Origin: Plantago elongata
Taxonomy: Eukaryota; Streptophyta; Magnoliopsida; Lamiales; Plantaginaceae
Assembly: GCA_036897095.1 (NCBI GenBank)
Contig: JAYMSP010000270.1
Location: forward strand, 1-62,032
Direction: 5' to 3'
DNA: 62,032 bases
Shown here piece after piece: positions 36,149 through 52,509 of the stretch. Each line of letters begins with the position of its first letter. Position 1 is the stretch's first letter. Position numbers and translations under genes: made by a program. Under the pieces are notes generated by a model. That model did not search any database. It was not told the origin of the DNA and was given only the letters and a program-made list of their open reading frames with translations.

Positions 36149-36218
36149 AATACACTCTTTACTGCATTATTCTTTCTCATTATTTATATAGAGATTCTGT
36201 TTTTTCTGAAATAATTTG

Positions 36219-36295
36219 ACATCGAAGTGAGGATAACTCTTTCGGACATACGTGTTTGATGACCAAAATACAGACTACAATTATCTGATCGATGT
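36219..36295 (+). ncRNA. Box C/D snoRNA F (25S guide)
   Basis: A strong 7-bp terminal stem ACATCGA (36219-36225) with TCGATGT (36289-36295). The C box is GTGAGGA (36227-36233, one mismatch), C' is TGATGA (36257-36262) and D is CTGA (36285-36288). The guide CAGACTACAATT (36271-36282) is complementary to AATTGTAGTCTG, which I recall from the 5' domain of plant 25S rRNA. A U would be methylated. Confidence 0.82.
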
Positions 36296-36367
36296 TTTTC
36301 TAGCTTTTCATACTTGTTAATGTCAATGTTGATGGGTATTGTTTTGTATTCTGTTTCATCTTTATGT

Positions 36368-36451
36368 TTACCCCAATGACCGAACTATCAATTGTTTCAG
36401 CCTTGTCTGAATTTCCCATGTTGAAACCTACATACCTATTTCTGAGGGGCT
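36368..36451 (+). ncRNA. Box C/D snoRNA G (18S guide)
   Basis: Stem CCCC (36371-36374) pairs with GGGG (36446-36449). D' is CTGA (36407-36410), C' is ATGTTGA (36418-36424), D is CTGA (36442-36445). The C box is degenerate (AATGACCGA). The D' guide GTTTCAGCCTTG (36394-36405) is complementary to CAAGGCTGAAAC of 18S rRNA and would direct methylation of the G served in yeast by snR41 (Gm1126). An alternative fold would start at TTGATGG (about 36337) and use the CTGA at 36407 as box D. Confidence 0.72.
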
Positions 36452-38661
36452 ACTCTTTATTTCAAACTTTGCTTCTTATTTCAATGGTATCTAGTTTATG
36501 TTCTTGCTAATATGAAATACTCCCACCGTTCTTTTACAAAACTTTCTCTCAGATTTAGGGAATTGTAATAAAAAAATAATTCCTCTTTGTTCTAATCCTA
36601 CCATTTTGCCATTTTTGTTGTTTCGATTAAAATTTCCCATTTCCATTTATATCTATATTTAGTTTAACTTTATCATTAAAATATTCAAGCAAGCTGAAAC
36701 TCATGCCATTTAGTTATAAATAAAATTATTTTTGTCTTATTATTTTATGAAAAAGTATTATTTTTTTATTTTTTGAATTCAAAATATATTTGATAAGTTT
36801 AATATGGGATGGAATAAGTAGTTTGTAAAAGGTATTATATTTAAAGTTGTTAGCTGTGATCTCTTTTCCTTTTGAAGCAGGGGATTCTATGATAAAAGGG
36901 CGTTATCGGAGGGCTGGCAGAGTGTTGATAATAAACCTGTAAGATCCAGAGAATGTGTGAATATGCAACATTTGGTTACAGGTTGAGGCAACAAGAAAAA
37001 GAACGGGACTAAAGTAACAATTTTTGTATCTTCGATGGTTTTTGTGATATTTCACCATATATCTTCAATGTGTTGTTGAATTGCCATTTATAATCATGGA
37101 AATTCGGAAATATAATAATACTTATGTTCTATACTCTAGCACCAAATTAAATTTTACTTTCTAATAACTTCATACATGAATTTCCTTCGATGACTACATT
37201 TTTTAGATTTGATGAATTACTTAATACTGTTATTTAAACTTAACAAAGGTATGAAATGAAAAATAATGTAAAACTACATCGAAGTTAACAAATTATACAA
37301 AACATCTATTTCATCATCTTATAGGAAAAGATTATATGAAAGGGAATTTGTCAGCAGATTTGGACCTTCTATTCATGTTTTTAGAGGAAAATAGATATTT
37401 ACGATATATAAAGTTACGATATATGAAGTTGTTAGCAGAGTATATGTTAGAAAGGATTTTATAAAAAATGTATTATATATATTATGAATTTATTAAAAAA
37501 ATTCAGTAGTTAATTTTAATCGCCTGATTATGACAGTATTAATCATTACAACCTTTCGAAAGTAAAAAACAAACCATGACAAATGAGATCACGAACAAAA
37601 ACATGTTTGTTACAAAATATCAAAATCCATGTCTAAAATAAATTTATCTTACGACTGGATCACCTTTTTAAGCAGTAATTGAATTCATTGTAATAATTTA
37701 CATTTTACTAGTGAATACTTGTTGAAGTTATAAAGTAATACGGTGAAAATTTAGAATATATGTAGTAATAGTAATCCATGTTGTTTCAAACTAAAAAAAC
37801 TAGTGAGTATTTGTTTCTTTTTTTTAAAAAAGAAATTGTATTAAACATTAAACGAGTCTGGTAGTGCTACATGCGTCTTTAATTATTACATCAGAAAGTC
37901 ATATAGTGGGATATAAATTCCAAATAAAATTAAAACAGACTAAGTTATTACAAAAGTTGACTTCTAGGACAATGGCCAAAAGTTAATTTACTTCCATCCT
38001 CAGCAAAATGATCGGCAACTTAATTTTCTTCCCTGTGACAAAAAATATCTTTACAAACTCTATTTGCCTCACCAATTTCCTGATATCCTTGAGTATGAGG
38101 TGTTTGTGAGTGTTTGTTCCTATACTTAAAGCTACATTTAAATTGAATTTTGAGCATATGAATAATAATTAAATTAAATAGAGTAATTGAGAAGCCAAAT
38201 GGAAAAATTGGGTAAAATTAAATTTGAGTAGAATAAGCTCAATATAAGTGTAGAATCAAAGTGTCCTCATCTTCGAAGTACATTGTTTCCGCCCGTTTTT
38301 AGTTTTACCCCTTCCGATTTAACTTTTTTTATACGCACCAAAAATCCATGGAGATTGCAAAGGAATCTCCATTCTCAGTAGCAAAACATCATTGCAGAGG
38401 AGATTGTTTAAAACTAAATAGAGTCAGGGCAAGATAATTTATTGATGACATTCATCATATTAGCGAAAGAAAAGTACATTGGAGATCAGGGTGTTCTCAA
38501 GTGAAGAACATCTTCAGCAGAAGCCCCGGTATAATATAAGTCCATTAACATCGCCTTCTTGAATTATAAACAAAAACCACGGGAGAATTCATGACCTCTG
38601 TTTCACATCCAGACAGGGAAAGGTAATTTTGTTTGGCAGTTACTTGTACAGATTCGATCAC
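36452..38661. other. 3' part of the snoRNA transcript and intergenic DNA
   Basis: A Stowaway-like MITE occupies 36520-36818. A splice-acceptor-like AAGCAG at about 36880 precedes GGGATTC and a GC-richer stretch to about 37000, which might be a terminal non-coding exon. From 37100 to 38660 it is AT-rich with nothing recognisable beyond the 3' flank of the PGI gene. Confidence 0.45.
36520..36818. mobile_element. Stowaway-like MITE in the snoRNA locus
   Basis: Starts CTCCCACCGTTCTTTTACA after TA (36518-36519) and ends with GGGATGGAATAAG before TA (36819-36820). The 299-bp body is AT-rich. CTCCCACCGTTC closely matches the Stowaway terminal consensus; the other end is decayed. Confidence 0.6.
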
Positions 38662-45143
<6,482 letters not shown>

Positions 45144-47378
45144 TTCTGAAACAATTTTCCAAACAGCACAGCTCATCAAATTTAGATTCCCAACACAATT
45201 ACATTAACATACACAAAGCAAACAAAGTTACAACTTACAAAACCTTGTGTAATCTATTACTACAATGATACAGGTATCTCGAATAAGAAATTGAATGAGC
45301 ATTGAGATCAATCCAATTGACAGGTGATTACATCAACAAAAACACCTTCTCCAATTATTCATGTTTTAGCTCGATATAACATTGGAGCGAGTTGAAAAAC
45401 GTTATAGAAAGAAATCAACAATGAATCAATTTGAGTGGATTTTATTAACATTAACGATTAATCAGCTAAAGCATAAACAAATTATATATATATGCAGATT
45501 CGAGACTGACATGATTCCTGTTCCGCAAGAGAATTGTGATTCTGATAAACGAAATAACGATGATTAGGAAAGTAGTGAAGAAGAACAAGTACCTGAAATT
45601 TGAATCGAATTGATTGATTAGCAGGTTTCCGGAACTGGTTTTGTTTATAATCCACCGAATGAAAACAGACAAAAGGGAAAGAGAAGATGGGTTTTTTTTA
45701 TTTCTACTCTATTAGTTATTAGTTGAACTTTTAAAATGGAATGTCTCAATTTGTCATCAATTATTAATAATTTAATTATTATAGAAATATTAAAAGTAAA
45801 ATTTTAATTACATTTATATGTTTACAATTTAAAATTGAATCGTCATGAAGCTCGGAGAAGATTGATTGGAAAATTTAAAGATGAAAAATATGAGACAATT
45901 CAGTGCAAAGGAGAAGATGGACTATCGTTATTTGAGTTTTTAATTTATTGGTTGAAGCTGAAACGGAGTTAAATAAAGCTGCAAGTGTGTGTTACAGGTT
46001 GCTTGGAGGTCACTGAAATAGTTTACTCCTTTAATAATTAATTAAAGGAGCAGATGGATTGGACTTTGCGGAAAGTTCCGCAATAATAAAAAATGTAGAA
46101 ATTGGAAATAGAATGATTAAGATGTCAGGTAAAGGTACGTGTCGGTTGTTAAGGATAATAGAAGATATGAATATTACAGGTGTGATTTGTTTGGGAGATG
46201 GATGAGGATATTGCATTCCTTCAAACTAAACCACAGGTCTGTTAACAATTCTGTCCAAAGAGTTTTATTAAAATCCTTGTATTTATGAACCAAGAAAATT
46301 AAGCTCAGATAAGAAATTAATAATGTTACTTTGTAATGCACGTTACAGTGTCATATTTTCATGTATAACTTATTTTGTAAATAACAAATTGAATAAAAAC
46401 GATGTCATTGAATATGAAATGTTAAAGATGCAATTTAATATGACGAATAGACTATTTATTTTGAGTTTCTAGAATATTTTTGTACACAACATAATCTTTT
46501 CTTTTCAAGTAATATGCAATAAAAATAATACTATCTCAATCTGTTCCGATTATCAGTTTGCTACTTTAAAATTTAATTTATCATCCATTAAATGAAAATT
46601 CTATATTATACCATATTATTATCTATTTTATTACTATATCTCGAACTTTATTCACTCTAATTTGAAATTTGAATACTATCCCGTGAGAAGTTGAAACTGG
46701 AATGGACGAAGTACATATTAGATTGTAAATTAAATTAAAAATTCCAACTCAATATGAATGTTCTTTTTATTTTTAGTATAATGTTGTTTTAATCAATTTA
46801 GCTAAAAAATTGATGTCCATAATGTTTTATTCAATTTTAACACCAACTTAATGTTTTTTTTATTTCATTACACTTGTACGTGTTTTTTTTTTTAAATTAA
46901 ATTTATTGCAATTAACAGATAAGGTTACAAACGAGTATAAGACATATTTTAGTAATTGGAATACAACACGTGAAAACTTTATAAACTTCCTCGAAAGTAC
47001 GTGCTTTACTTTGAAGCTTTACAATTTGTATATATATTCTTGTCAAAACTCTGAAATTATTAATTTTTTAATTATATGACATCTTACTAAACTAATTTAC
47101 ATGGATTTAACTATATAGGAGTATGTATTATGTAAATCATAAAAAGGAAAAGACAAAAATGTTGAAATAAACTAAAATGAACACTATATTATCACTATAT
47201 ACAAGGGAGCAGTGATAATGCTAGAAAGATTAGTACCAATTCAATAATAACTTTAGAAGATAAGTCTGGGTGAAATTTGATTGCCTTAGGTATACTTTAA
47301 CACAAGCTATCCATCTCTTTTTTAGGGGAATATAAATCTCATTCATCGAAGGAAAAATACATCAGTACGTAGTTCCAG
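45144..47378. other. Upstream flank of PGI and intergenic DNA
   Basis: The first few hundred bases (to about 45700) should contain the PGI leader and promoter. The rest is AT-rich, with one Stowaway-like MITE (46531-46711). No other gene is visible. Confidence 0.55.
46531..46711. mobile_element. Stowaway-like MITE
   Basis: Starts CTATCTCAATCTGTTCC after TA (46529-46530) and ends GGAATGGACGAAG before TA (46712-46713). 181 bp, AT-rich, no coding capacity. The ends match each other only partly. Confidence 0.55.
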
Positions 47379-47805
47379 TCAATCAGGCAACTGGGAGCCA
47401 TCTAAATCTCTGACTATTTGCCTAGATAATTCATTGGCTACAACATTTGTTAATCTAAATATGCATAAAACAAATAGTATTGAAAGAACTAACAAGTTTC
47501 TTTATTTCATCCATGAAATGTCCTCCGGCATGAAGATAAATGGCCGGGGAATTTATCGCTTTATTAACCGTCAAACAATCACTTTCGATAATGACGTACA
47601 TCCAGCCAACTTGTAGTGTCAGTTGCATGCCTACAGGTACTGCTAGAGTTTCGGCAGTCTCAGGGCAAGTCAGACAACGGATCGGTCGCTCCTCCAAGCT
47701 TGTACTGCACCCTCCGAATTATGCGCCACGATGTCAATGCAGAGTTTTTATTTTGGAATGTAGATGCATCCACAGTCACTTTGATTGTCGTACATGTGGG
47801 GAGTC
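47379..47805 (-). pseudogene. Decayed RNase H-like (RVT_3) retroelement fragment
   Basis: Minus-strand segments in different frames read KVTVDAS, then AHNSEGAVQAWRSDRS, then ETLAVPVGMQLTLQVGW and IIESDCLTVNKAINSP, and finally NVVANELSRQIVRD. Together they follow the plant RVT_3 RNase H pattern found at the end of non-LTR retroelements or in small RNase H-like genes. At least two frameshifts separate the pieces. No reverse transcriptase is present. Confidence 0.75.
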
Positions 47806-48394
47806 TCTAGTCGGCTTGTGATTTAGTTGGTCTAGATGTACCGAATTCTTGCCTGGCTTCATGGAATTGCACCACAACACCAAGTAGTTTCCAAGTGAAT
47901 CAGGTCTAATGGATTGGATCCTACCTAAACAAGAGGACTTAAAGTGGTAGATTAATATAGAGATTAGAGAAAACAACATGTCTCACGAAATTATTAGATA
48001 ATGTAGAAACATTAAACTTGTGTATTTACTTTCCCATGGTTTTTCCTCAAATCAAGAAACTCATAAATATTAGCATGTCATGGCTCAAGATACACACCAA
48101 AAGCACCTGTTCATCATAAAATAGACAAGTATTATACAAAACTATTAACAAAATTTTGAAACATAGAGGGAAAAGACTTTCTAAAAGCAAATATTTTTTC
48201 CATGAGTGATAAACTGAAAATGAAAAGCATTGCATAAATCTTTTTCCCCATTCAAAACGACACAAACATTTCACACAGTTAAAGACAGGACTCATGTAGT
48301 CCAACTAAACATGTGTGTATTCTTTATTAACTCCTAAGTAAGCATTCTCACTCTTAATGGACAAACACACACATAATCACAGTTATAACGACGA

Positions 48395-48830
48395 TATATC
48401 TTTCTATTTATCATGGATGTAAATTTACAACTACTGAAAAAATAAACAAATGAAGCTGCAGAAATAACATATCACAATTACTATAATCTCACTTTCTATT
48501 TAACACAAATGTGAATTCACAACTACTGGAACAATAACGAATGAAGTTGAACAAATAGCATATCCCAAGTATAATAATCTCACTTTCTATTTAACACAAA
48601 TGTAAATTTACAGCTTCTGAAACAATAAACGAGCGTAGCCGATCAAATAGCATATCACAATTATAATAATCTCACTTTTGATTTAACACAAATGTCAATT
48701 CACTGCTACCAAAGAAACAATAACAAATGAAGCTGAAAAAATAGCATATCACAATTATAATAATCTCACTTTCAGTTTAACACAAATGCAAATACACAGC
48801 TACCGAAACAATAAACGAACAAATCCAAAC
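48395..48830. repeat. Tandem array, ~92-bp unit, about 4.7 copies
   Basis: Units begin near 48395 (partial), 48469, 48560, 48652 and 48746. Each contains ATATCACAATTATAATAATC, CTCACTTTC, TTTAACACAAATG, AATTCACA/AATTTACA, ACAATAAACGAA and AATAGC. Copies differ by substitutions and 1-4 base indels. No coding capacity and no CRISPR-like spacer structure. Confidence 0.9.
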
Positions 48831-49051
48831 AGTAATCATTCACTCAGAATCAGTAAACCTAACCTTCTATCCTCAATCACGCAAATCACATCCTATCATG
48901 TGATGGAATGCTCTACCACGTCTCCGGTTAGAGTCGAAAACTGGGCTCTGCAATGTCAACTTCTTCTTCTTATCTCCATATATTCTTCTCTTCAGTTTCC
49001 TTTCTCTACGCCATTTCCAACAACCCACAAATTCTCCACAAAAATAGTTAT

Positions 49052-49121
49052 TCCTTGACGGGAATTGAACCTGGGTCGCCTGGGTGAAAGCAAGATATCC
49101 TAAATGCTGGAAAACAACGGA
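49052..49121 (-). pseudogene. tRNA-Glu(UUC)-like relic
   Basis: The 70-base minus-strand segment starts TCCGTTG, has the anticodon loop CTTTCAC and the T arm GGTTCAATTCCC, and ends CAAGGA. It aligns end to end with plant nuclear tRNA-Glu(UUC). It carries mismatches in the acceptor stem (two), anticodon stem (one) and T stem (two), and is a few bases short in the D arm. It is therefore probably a pseudogene. A and B boxes are partly preserved. Confidence 0.7.
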
Positions 49122-50279
49122 TAATTGTTATTAAATTTAATGTATCTAAAATTTATAATTAATGAGTAAATTTACTGTATAAGGACATTCTCGATGGCGT
49201 AATTTCGTTAACACATTTATTATTGACTAACATTCCCACAAATAATGAACAACAGTGGCTCATGTTGACCAAGATGATGTAATATTATAACCAAGCGTAT
49301 ATTCTTACGAATGACTAGCTCAAATTTTAGCTGGCTAGAAATTATTATTTGTTTAAATTAATATTTCTTATATTAACTTTCAATTTTAGATTTGTATTAC
49401 ATTTGTTATCTTTTGTGAATTATTTTTCTTAGTCCAATAGTATTTTTTTTTTGTAATTTATAGTTATTAGTCTGATAAAATGAAACTCAGATTTTATTAT
49501 TTGGCTGGATTTTGTAAATGCGTTTTAGCTATTGAGCAGGAATTATATGTTGGCAGGCTCCATTGGGCCTTCACTAATCTGTTACTGGGCCTTGAATAGG
49601 TAGGGTTTTGTTATTTTCAATTACAAATTTATAATTATTGCAACGAGCCATTTAAACTTTTTCGCCTCTCAATATGCACATGACACATCACTGGGACTAT
49701 ACTTACCAGTACCACTCAACAACGACATAAGATTTTGAAATAGAACAAGATGTCAAGCTCGACGTCCGAAATAGTAGAAATACTATAGTCCATGCAAGCT
49801 CACTTACCGTGAGTCTTACTGCATAAATCCTACTCGCAATGATCGAGATGTTCATATGTTGTCAGAAAAAGAAATTCAAGAAAAATCTGAGTGTATACCT
49901 GGTCTATCTAAGGATTTTACCAAGAACCTACCCGGTTGATATCATATATACTACTATATTGTCCCCGACCAGTAATAATAGATAAGTAGACTAACCTATT
50001 CAATTAAAACAAAACGATGTTGAAATAAAGCTCACCAAACCTTAAAATTCTTCTTAATTCAGGTCAACTCTTCGATTTCCTTCATCTATTGACAAGTTCA
50101 AGTCTTGCTCCTTGAATATGAAATGTGAATAATATGATAATGTCAGTCACTATTAGTACACTGTTGAGCCTGCAGATCAGTTTGCAACATTAGGATTATA
50201 TTTTAGGTGCTGGCAGAATGCGTTCTCATTCGAACAGTCTTGCCTGTAACAACATACTACTTGCCTTCTAAGCATAATC

Positions 50280-52223
50280 ATGGTTTACAGAGCTCCAAAT
50301 GCTCTTCTTTCCATATTTTACATCTTCCTCTTCACTCCTTTCACTCATTCAGTCCAATTTCATCTCTCACGGTTCACTAATGATGTGAATGTCCTACTGT
50401 TAGAAGGCGATGCTGCAACTTCTGTTGGAGAAATAGAATTCAACAGGGTTAACTACGTGTGCCGCGTGGGACAAGTCATCTACAATGGAAAGGTACCTCT
50501 CTGGGATACCAGTTCTGGAAGCCTTGCAGATTTCACTACTCATTTATCCTTCACCATAGACATACAAAACCGCTCGAGCTATGGCCACGGACTTGCTTTC
50601 TTCCTCGCACCAGTTGGCTTCGAAATCCCACCTAACTCAGGAGGTGGTTTCCTAGGTCTGTTCAACACCAGCACCACGGATTCACCTCAGACTCAAATAG
50701 TTGCAGTAGAGTTCGATACCTTTTCGAACCCAGAGTGGGATCCTCCATTTGAGCACGTAGGAATCAATAGAAACTCTATTTCTTCTTTAGTAACTACACC
50801 ATGGAATGTGACGTTACACAGTGGAGAGCAAATGGATGTTTGGATCGTATATAATGCCACAAGAAAGAACTTAACTGTATTCTGGAGCTATGGAAGTAAT
50901 CCCAATACAAGTCTCTCTTACCAGATAGACCTGAAGGAAGTTCTTCCTCAGTGGGTCACAGTTGGAATTTCTGCTGCTACGGGTAGTAATAGTTATGTCG
51001 AGAGACACACACTCGACGCATGGGAATTTAGTTCGAACCTAGATATAAATGATGAACGCGCTGCAAATGGCCGAACAAAGATTGGACTGATAGTTGGTCT
51101 ACCTCTCTCAGGATGCATATTAGTTGTGGTTGTGGTTGTAGCATTTTTCGTGATGAGAAAACAGAGGAGAGACCGCGCAAGGGATATTGGCAACCCAGAG
51201 GCAGCTACCTTAACCTCGATGAACAATGAACTTGAAGGGGGAACCGGGCCAAGAAAATTTTCTTACACCGACCTTGCCTCGGCCACTAATAACTTCTCTG
51301 AAGATAGAAAACTTGGAGAGGGAGGATTTGGAGGAGTTTACAAAGGGCATCTAGTCAATCTAGATATACCAATTGCAGTTAAAAAGTTCTCCAGGGGATC
51401 CAAGCAAGGGAAAAAGGAATATATAACAGAGATAAAGGTTATAAGCATGTTAAGGCACAGAAATTTGGTCAAACTAATTGGTTGGTGTCATGACAAGGGA
51501 GAATGTTTACTTGTCTATGAGTTCATGCCAAATAGAAGCCTGGATTATCACCTGTTTGGAAAACTTCATCCTCTTGTTTGGTCAATCAGGTACAAGATAG
51601 CCCTCGGATTGGCATCTGCTTTGCTCTATCTTCATGAGGAGTGGGAACAGTGTGTCATACATAGAGATGTCAAGTCGAGCAATGTGATGCTCGATTCAAG
51701 CTTTAATGTGAAGCTTGGTGACTTTGGGCTGGCTCGGCTGATGGACCATGAACTAGGGCCCCAGACGACAGGACTAGCTGGAACTTTCGGCTATATGGCA
51801 CCTGAGTATGTGATCACTGGTCGGGCTAGCAAAGAGTCAGATGTCTACAGCTTTGGTGTGGTTGTTCTGGAGATTGCTACTGGACGAAAGTCGATGTTGA
51901 GTGAGTACTCTCAGAAAGGTTTGGTGGAGCGTATTTGGGATCTCTACGGGAATGGGGAACTTGTTTCAGCTACCGATGACAGATTGCAGATGGAGTTTGA
52001 CCTGAAGCAAGTGGAGTGTTTATTGATAGTTGGGTTATGGTGTGCTCACCCTGACCAAAACATGAGGCCATCGATTCGGCAAGCAGCACGTGTTCTCAAC
52101 TTTGAAGCAGAGCTGCCAATACTTGCAGCAAAGATGCCTGTGGCAATATATTCTGCACCTAGTCCATCAGTTGGTTCGGGGGAGCCTTTGATTATTTCAT
52201 CAAGTATCAACATTGGTCGATAA
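50280..52223 (+). CDS. L-type lectin receptor-like kinase (LecRK IX-like)
   Basis: An intronless gene of 647 residues. Signal peptide (about 1-25); legume-lectin domain (26-255) with GHGLAFFLAP, GGFLGLFN and VAVEFDT (141-147); transmembrane helix (about 268-292) followed by a basic stop-transfer RKQRR. The kinase domain (about 342-615) has GEGGFGGVYKG (346-356), K368, HRDVKSSN (RD type, D463), DFG (481-483) and APE (507-509), all intact. It should sense extracellular carbohydrate or other ligands at the plasma membrane and signal by Ser/Thr phosphorylation; this class takes part in defence. The aspartate usual in DGLAFFL is a histidine here (H103), which may reduce sugar binding. Tail-to-tail with PTST1, stops 286 bases apart. 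Confidence 0.96.
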   Translation: MVYRAPNALLSIFYIFLFTPFTHSVQFHLSRFTNDVNVLLLEGDAATSVGEIEFNRVNYVCRVGQVIYNGKVPLWDTSSGSLADFTTHLSFTIDIQNRSSYGHGLAFFLAPVGFEIPPNSGGGFLGLFNTSTTDSPQTQIVAVEFDTFSNPEWDPPFEHVGINRNSISSLVTTPWNVTLHSGEQMDVWIVYNATRKNLTVFWSYGSNPNTSLSYQIDLKEVLPQWVTVGISAATGSNSYVERHTLDAWEFSSNLDINDERAANGRTKIGLIVGLPLSGCILVVVVVVAFFVMRKQRRDRARDIGNPEAATLTSMNNELEGGTGPRKFSYTDLASATNNFSEDRKLGEGGFGGVYKGHLVNLDIPIAVKKFSRGSKQGKKEYITEIKVISMLRHRNLVKLIGWCHDKGECLLVYEFMPNRSLDYHLFGKLHPLVWSIRYKIALGLASALLYLHEEWEQCVIHRDVKSSNVMLDSSFNVKLGDFGLARLMDHELGPQTTGLAGTFGYMAPEYVITGRASKESDVYSFGVVVLEIATGRKSMLSEYSQKGLVERIWDLYGNGELVSATDDRLQMEFDLKQVECLLIVGLWCAHPDQNMRPSIRQAARVLNFEAELPILAAKMPVAIYSAPSPSVGSGEPLIISSSINIGR

Positions 52224-52509
52224 AATATGCCGCAGTTGTAAAGTTTGAATGTTTCTTTAACACATCTTGCTGCAGGTTTCAAACAAACATTATTATACCA
52301 GGCATTAGGTTTTTGTTTTTCAAATCATCAAGAATTATGTAGTTCCACGTCTCATGCATATACGTGACGTGTGAAGACCTCTATGAAGAGCATCAAGCTA
52401 TTTTAAGATAAGTATATTAAGACAGCAGGAAGACTGCAAGTATTTATCATCAATTAAATGTATTCTCATACCGGGAAGCACCTGATATTAACAAGCCAGC
52501 AAAATCAAT

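Larger units (their letters stand above)
47806..50279. other. Intergenic with tandem array and tRNA relic; lectin kinase promoter
   Basis: It holds the 92-bp tandem array (48395-48830), a decayed tRNA-Glu (49052-49121) and, near 49560-49620, GGGCC and AGGGTTTTG words that could be promoter elements. The last kilobase is the presumed promoter of the receptor kinase at 50280. No additional gene was seen. Confidence 0.5.

Noticed and set aside
36400..36450. Separate 40-base C/D RNA (ATGTTGA to CTGAGGGG)
   Set aside because: Too short for a C/D snoRNA. These motifs fit better as the C' and D boxes of snoRNA G.
48395..48830. CRISPR-like regular repeats
   Set aside because: The units are contiguous and diverged with no unique spacers, and this is a plant nuclear sequence. 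It is an ordinary tandem array.
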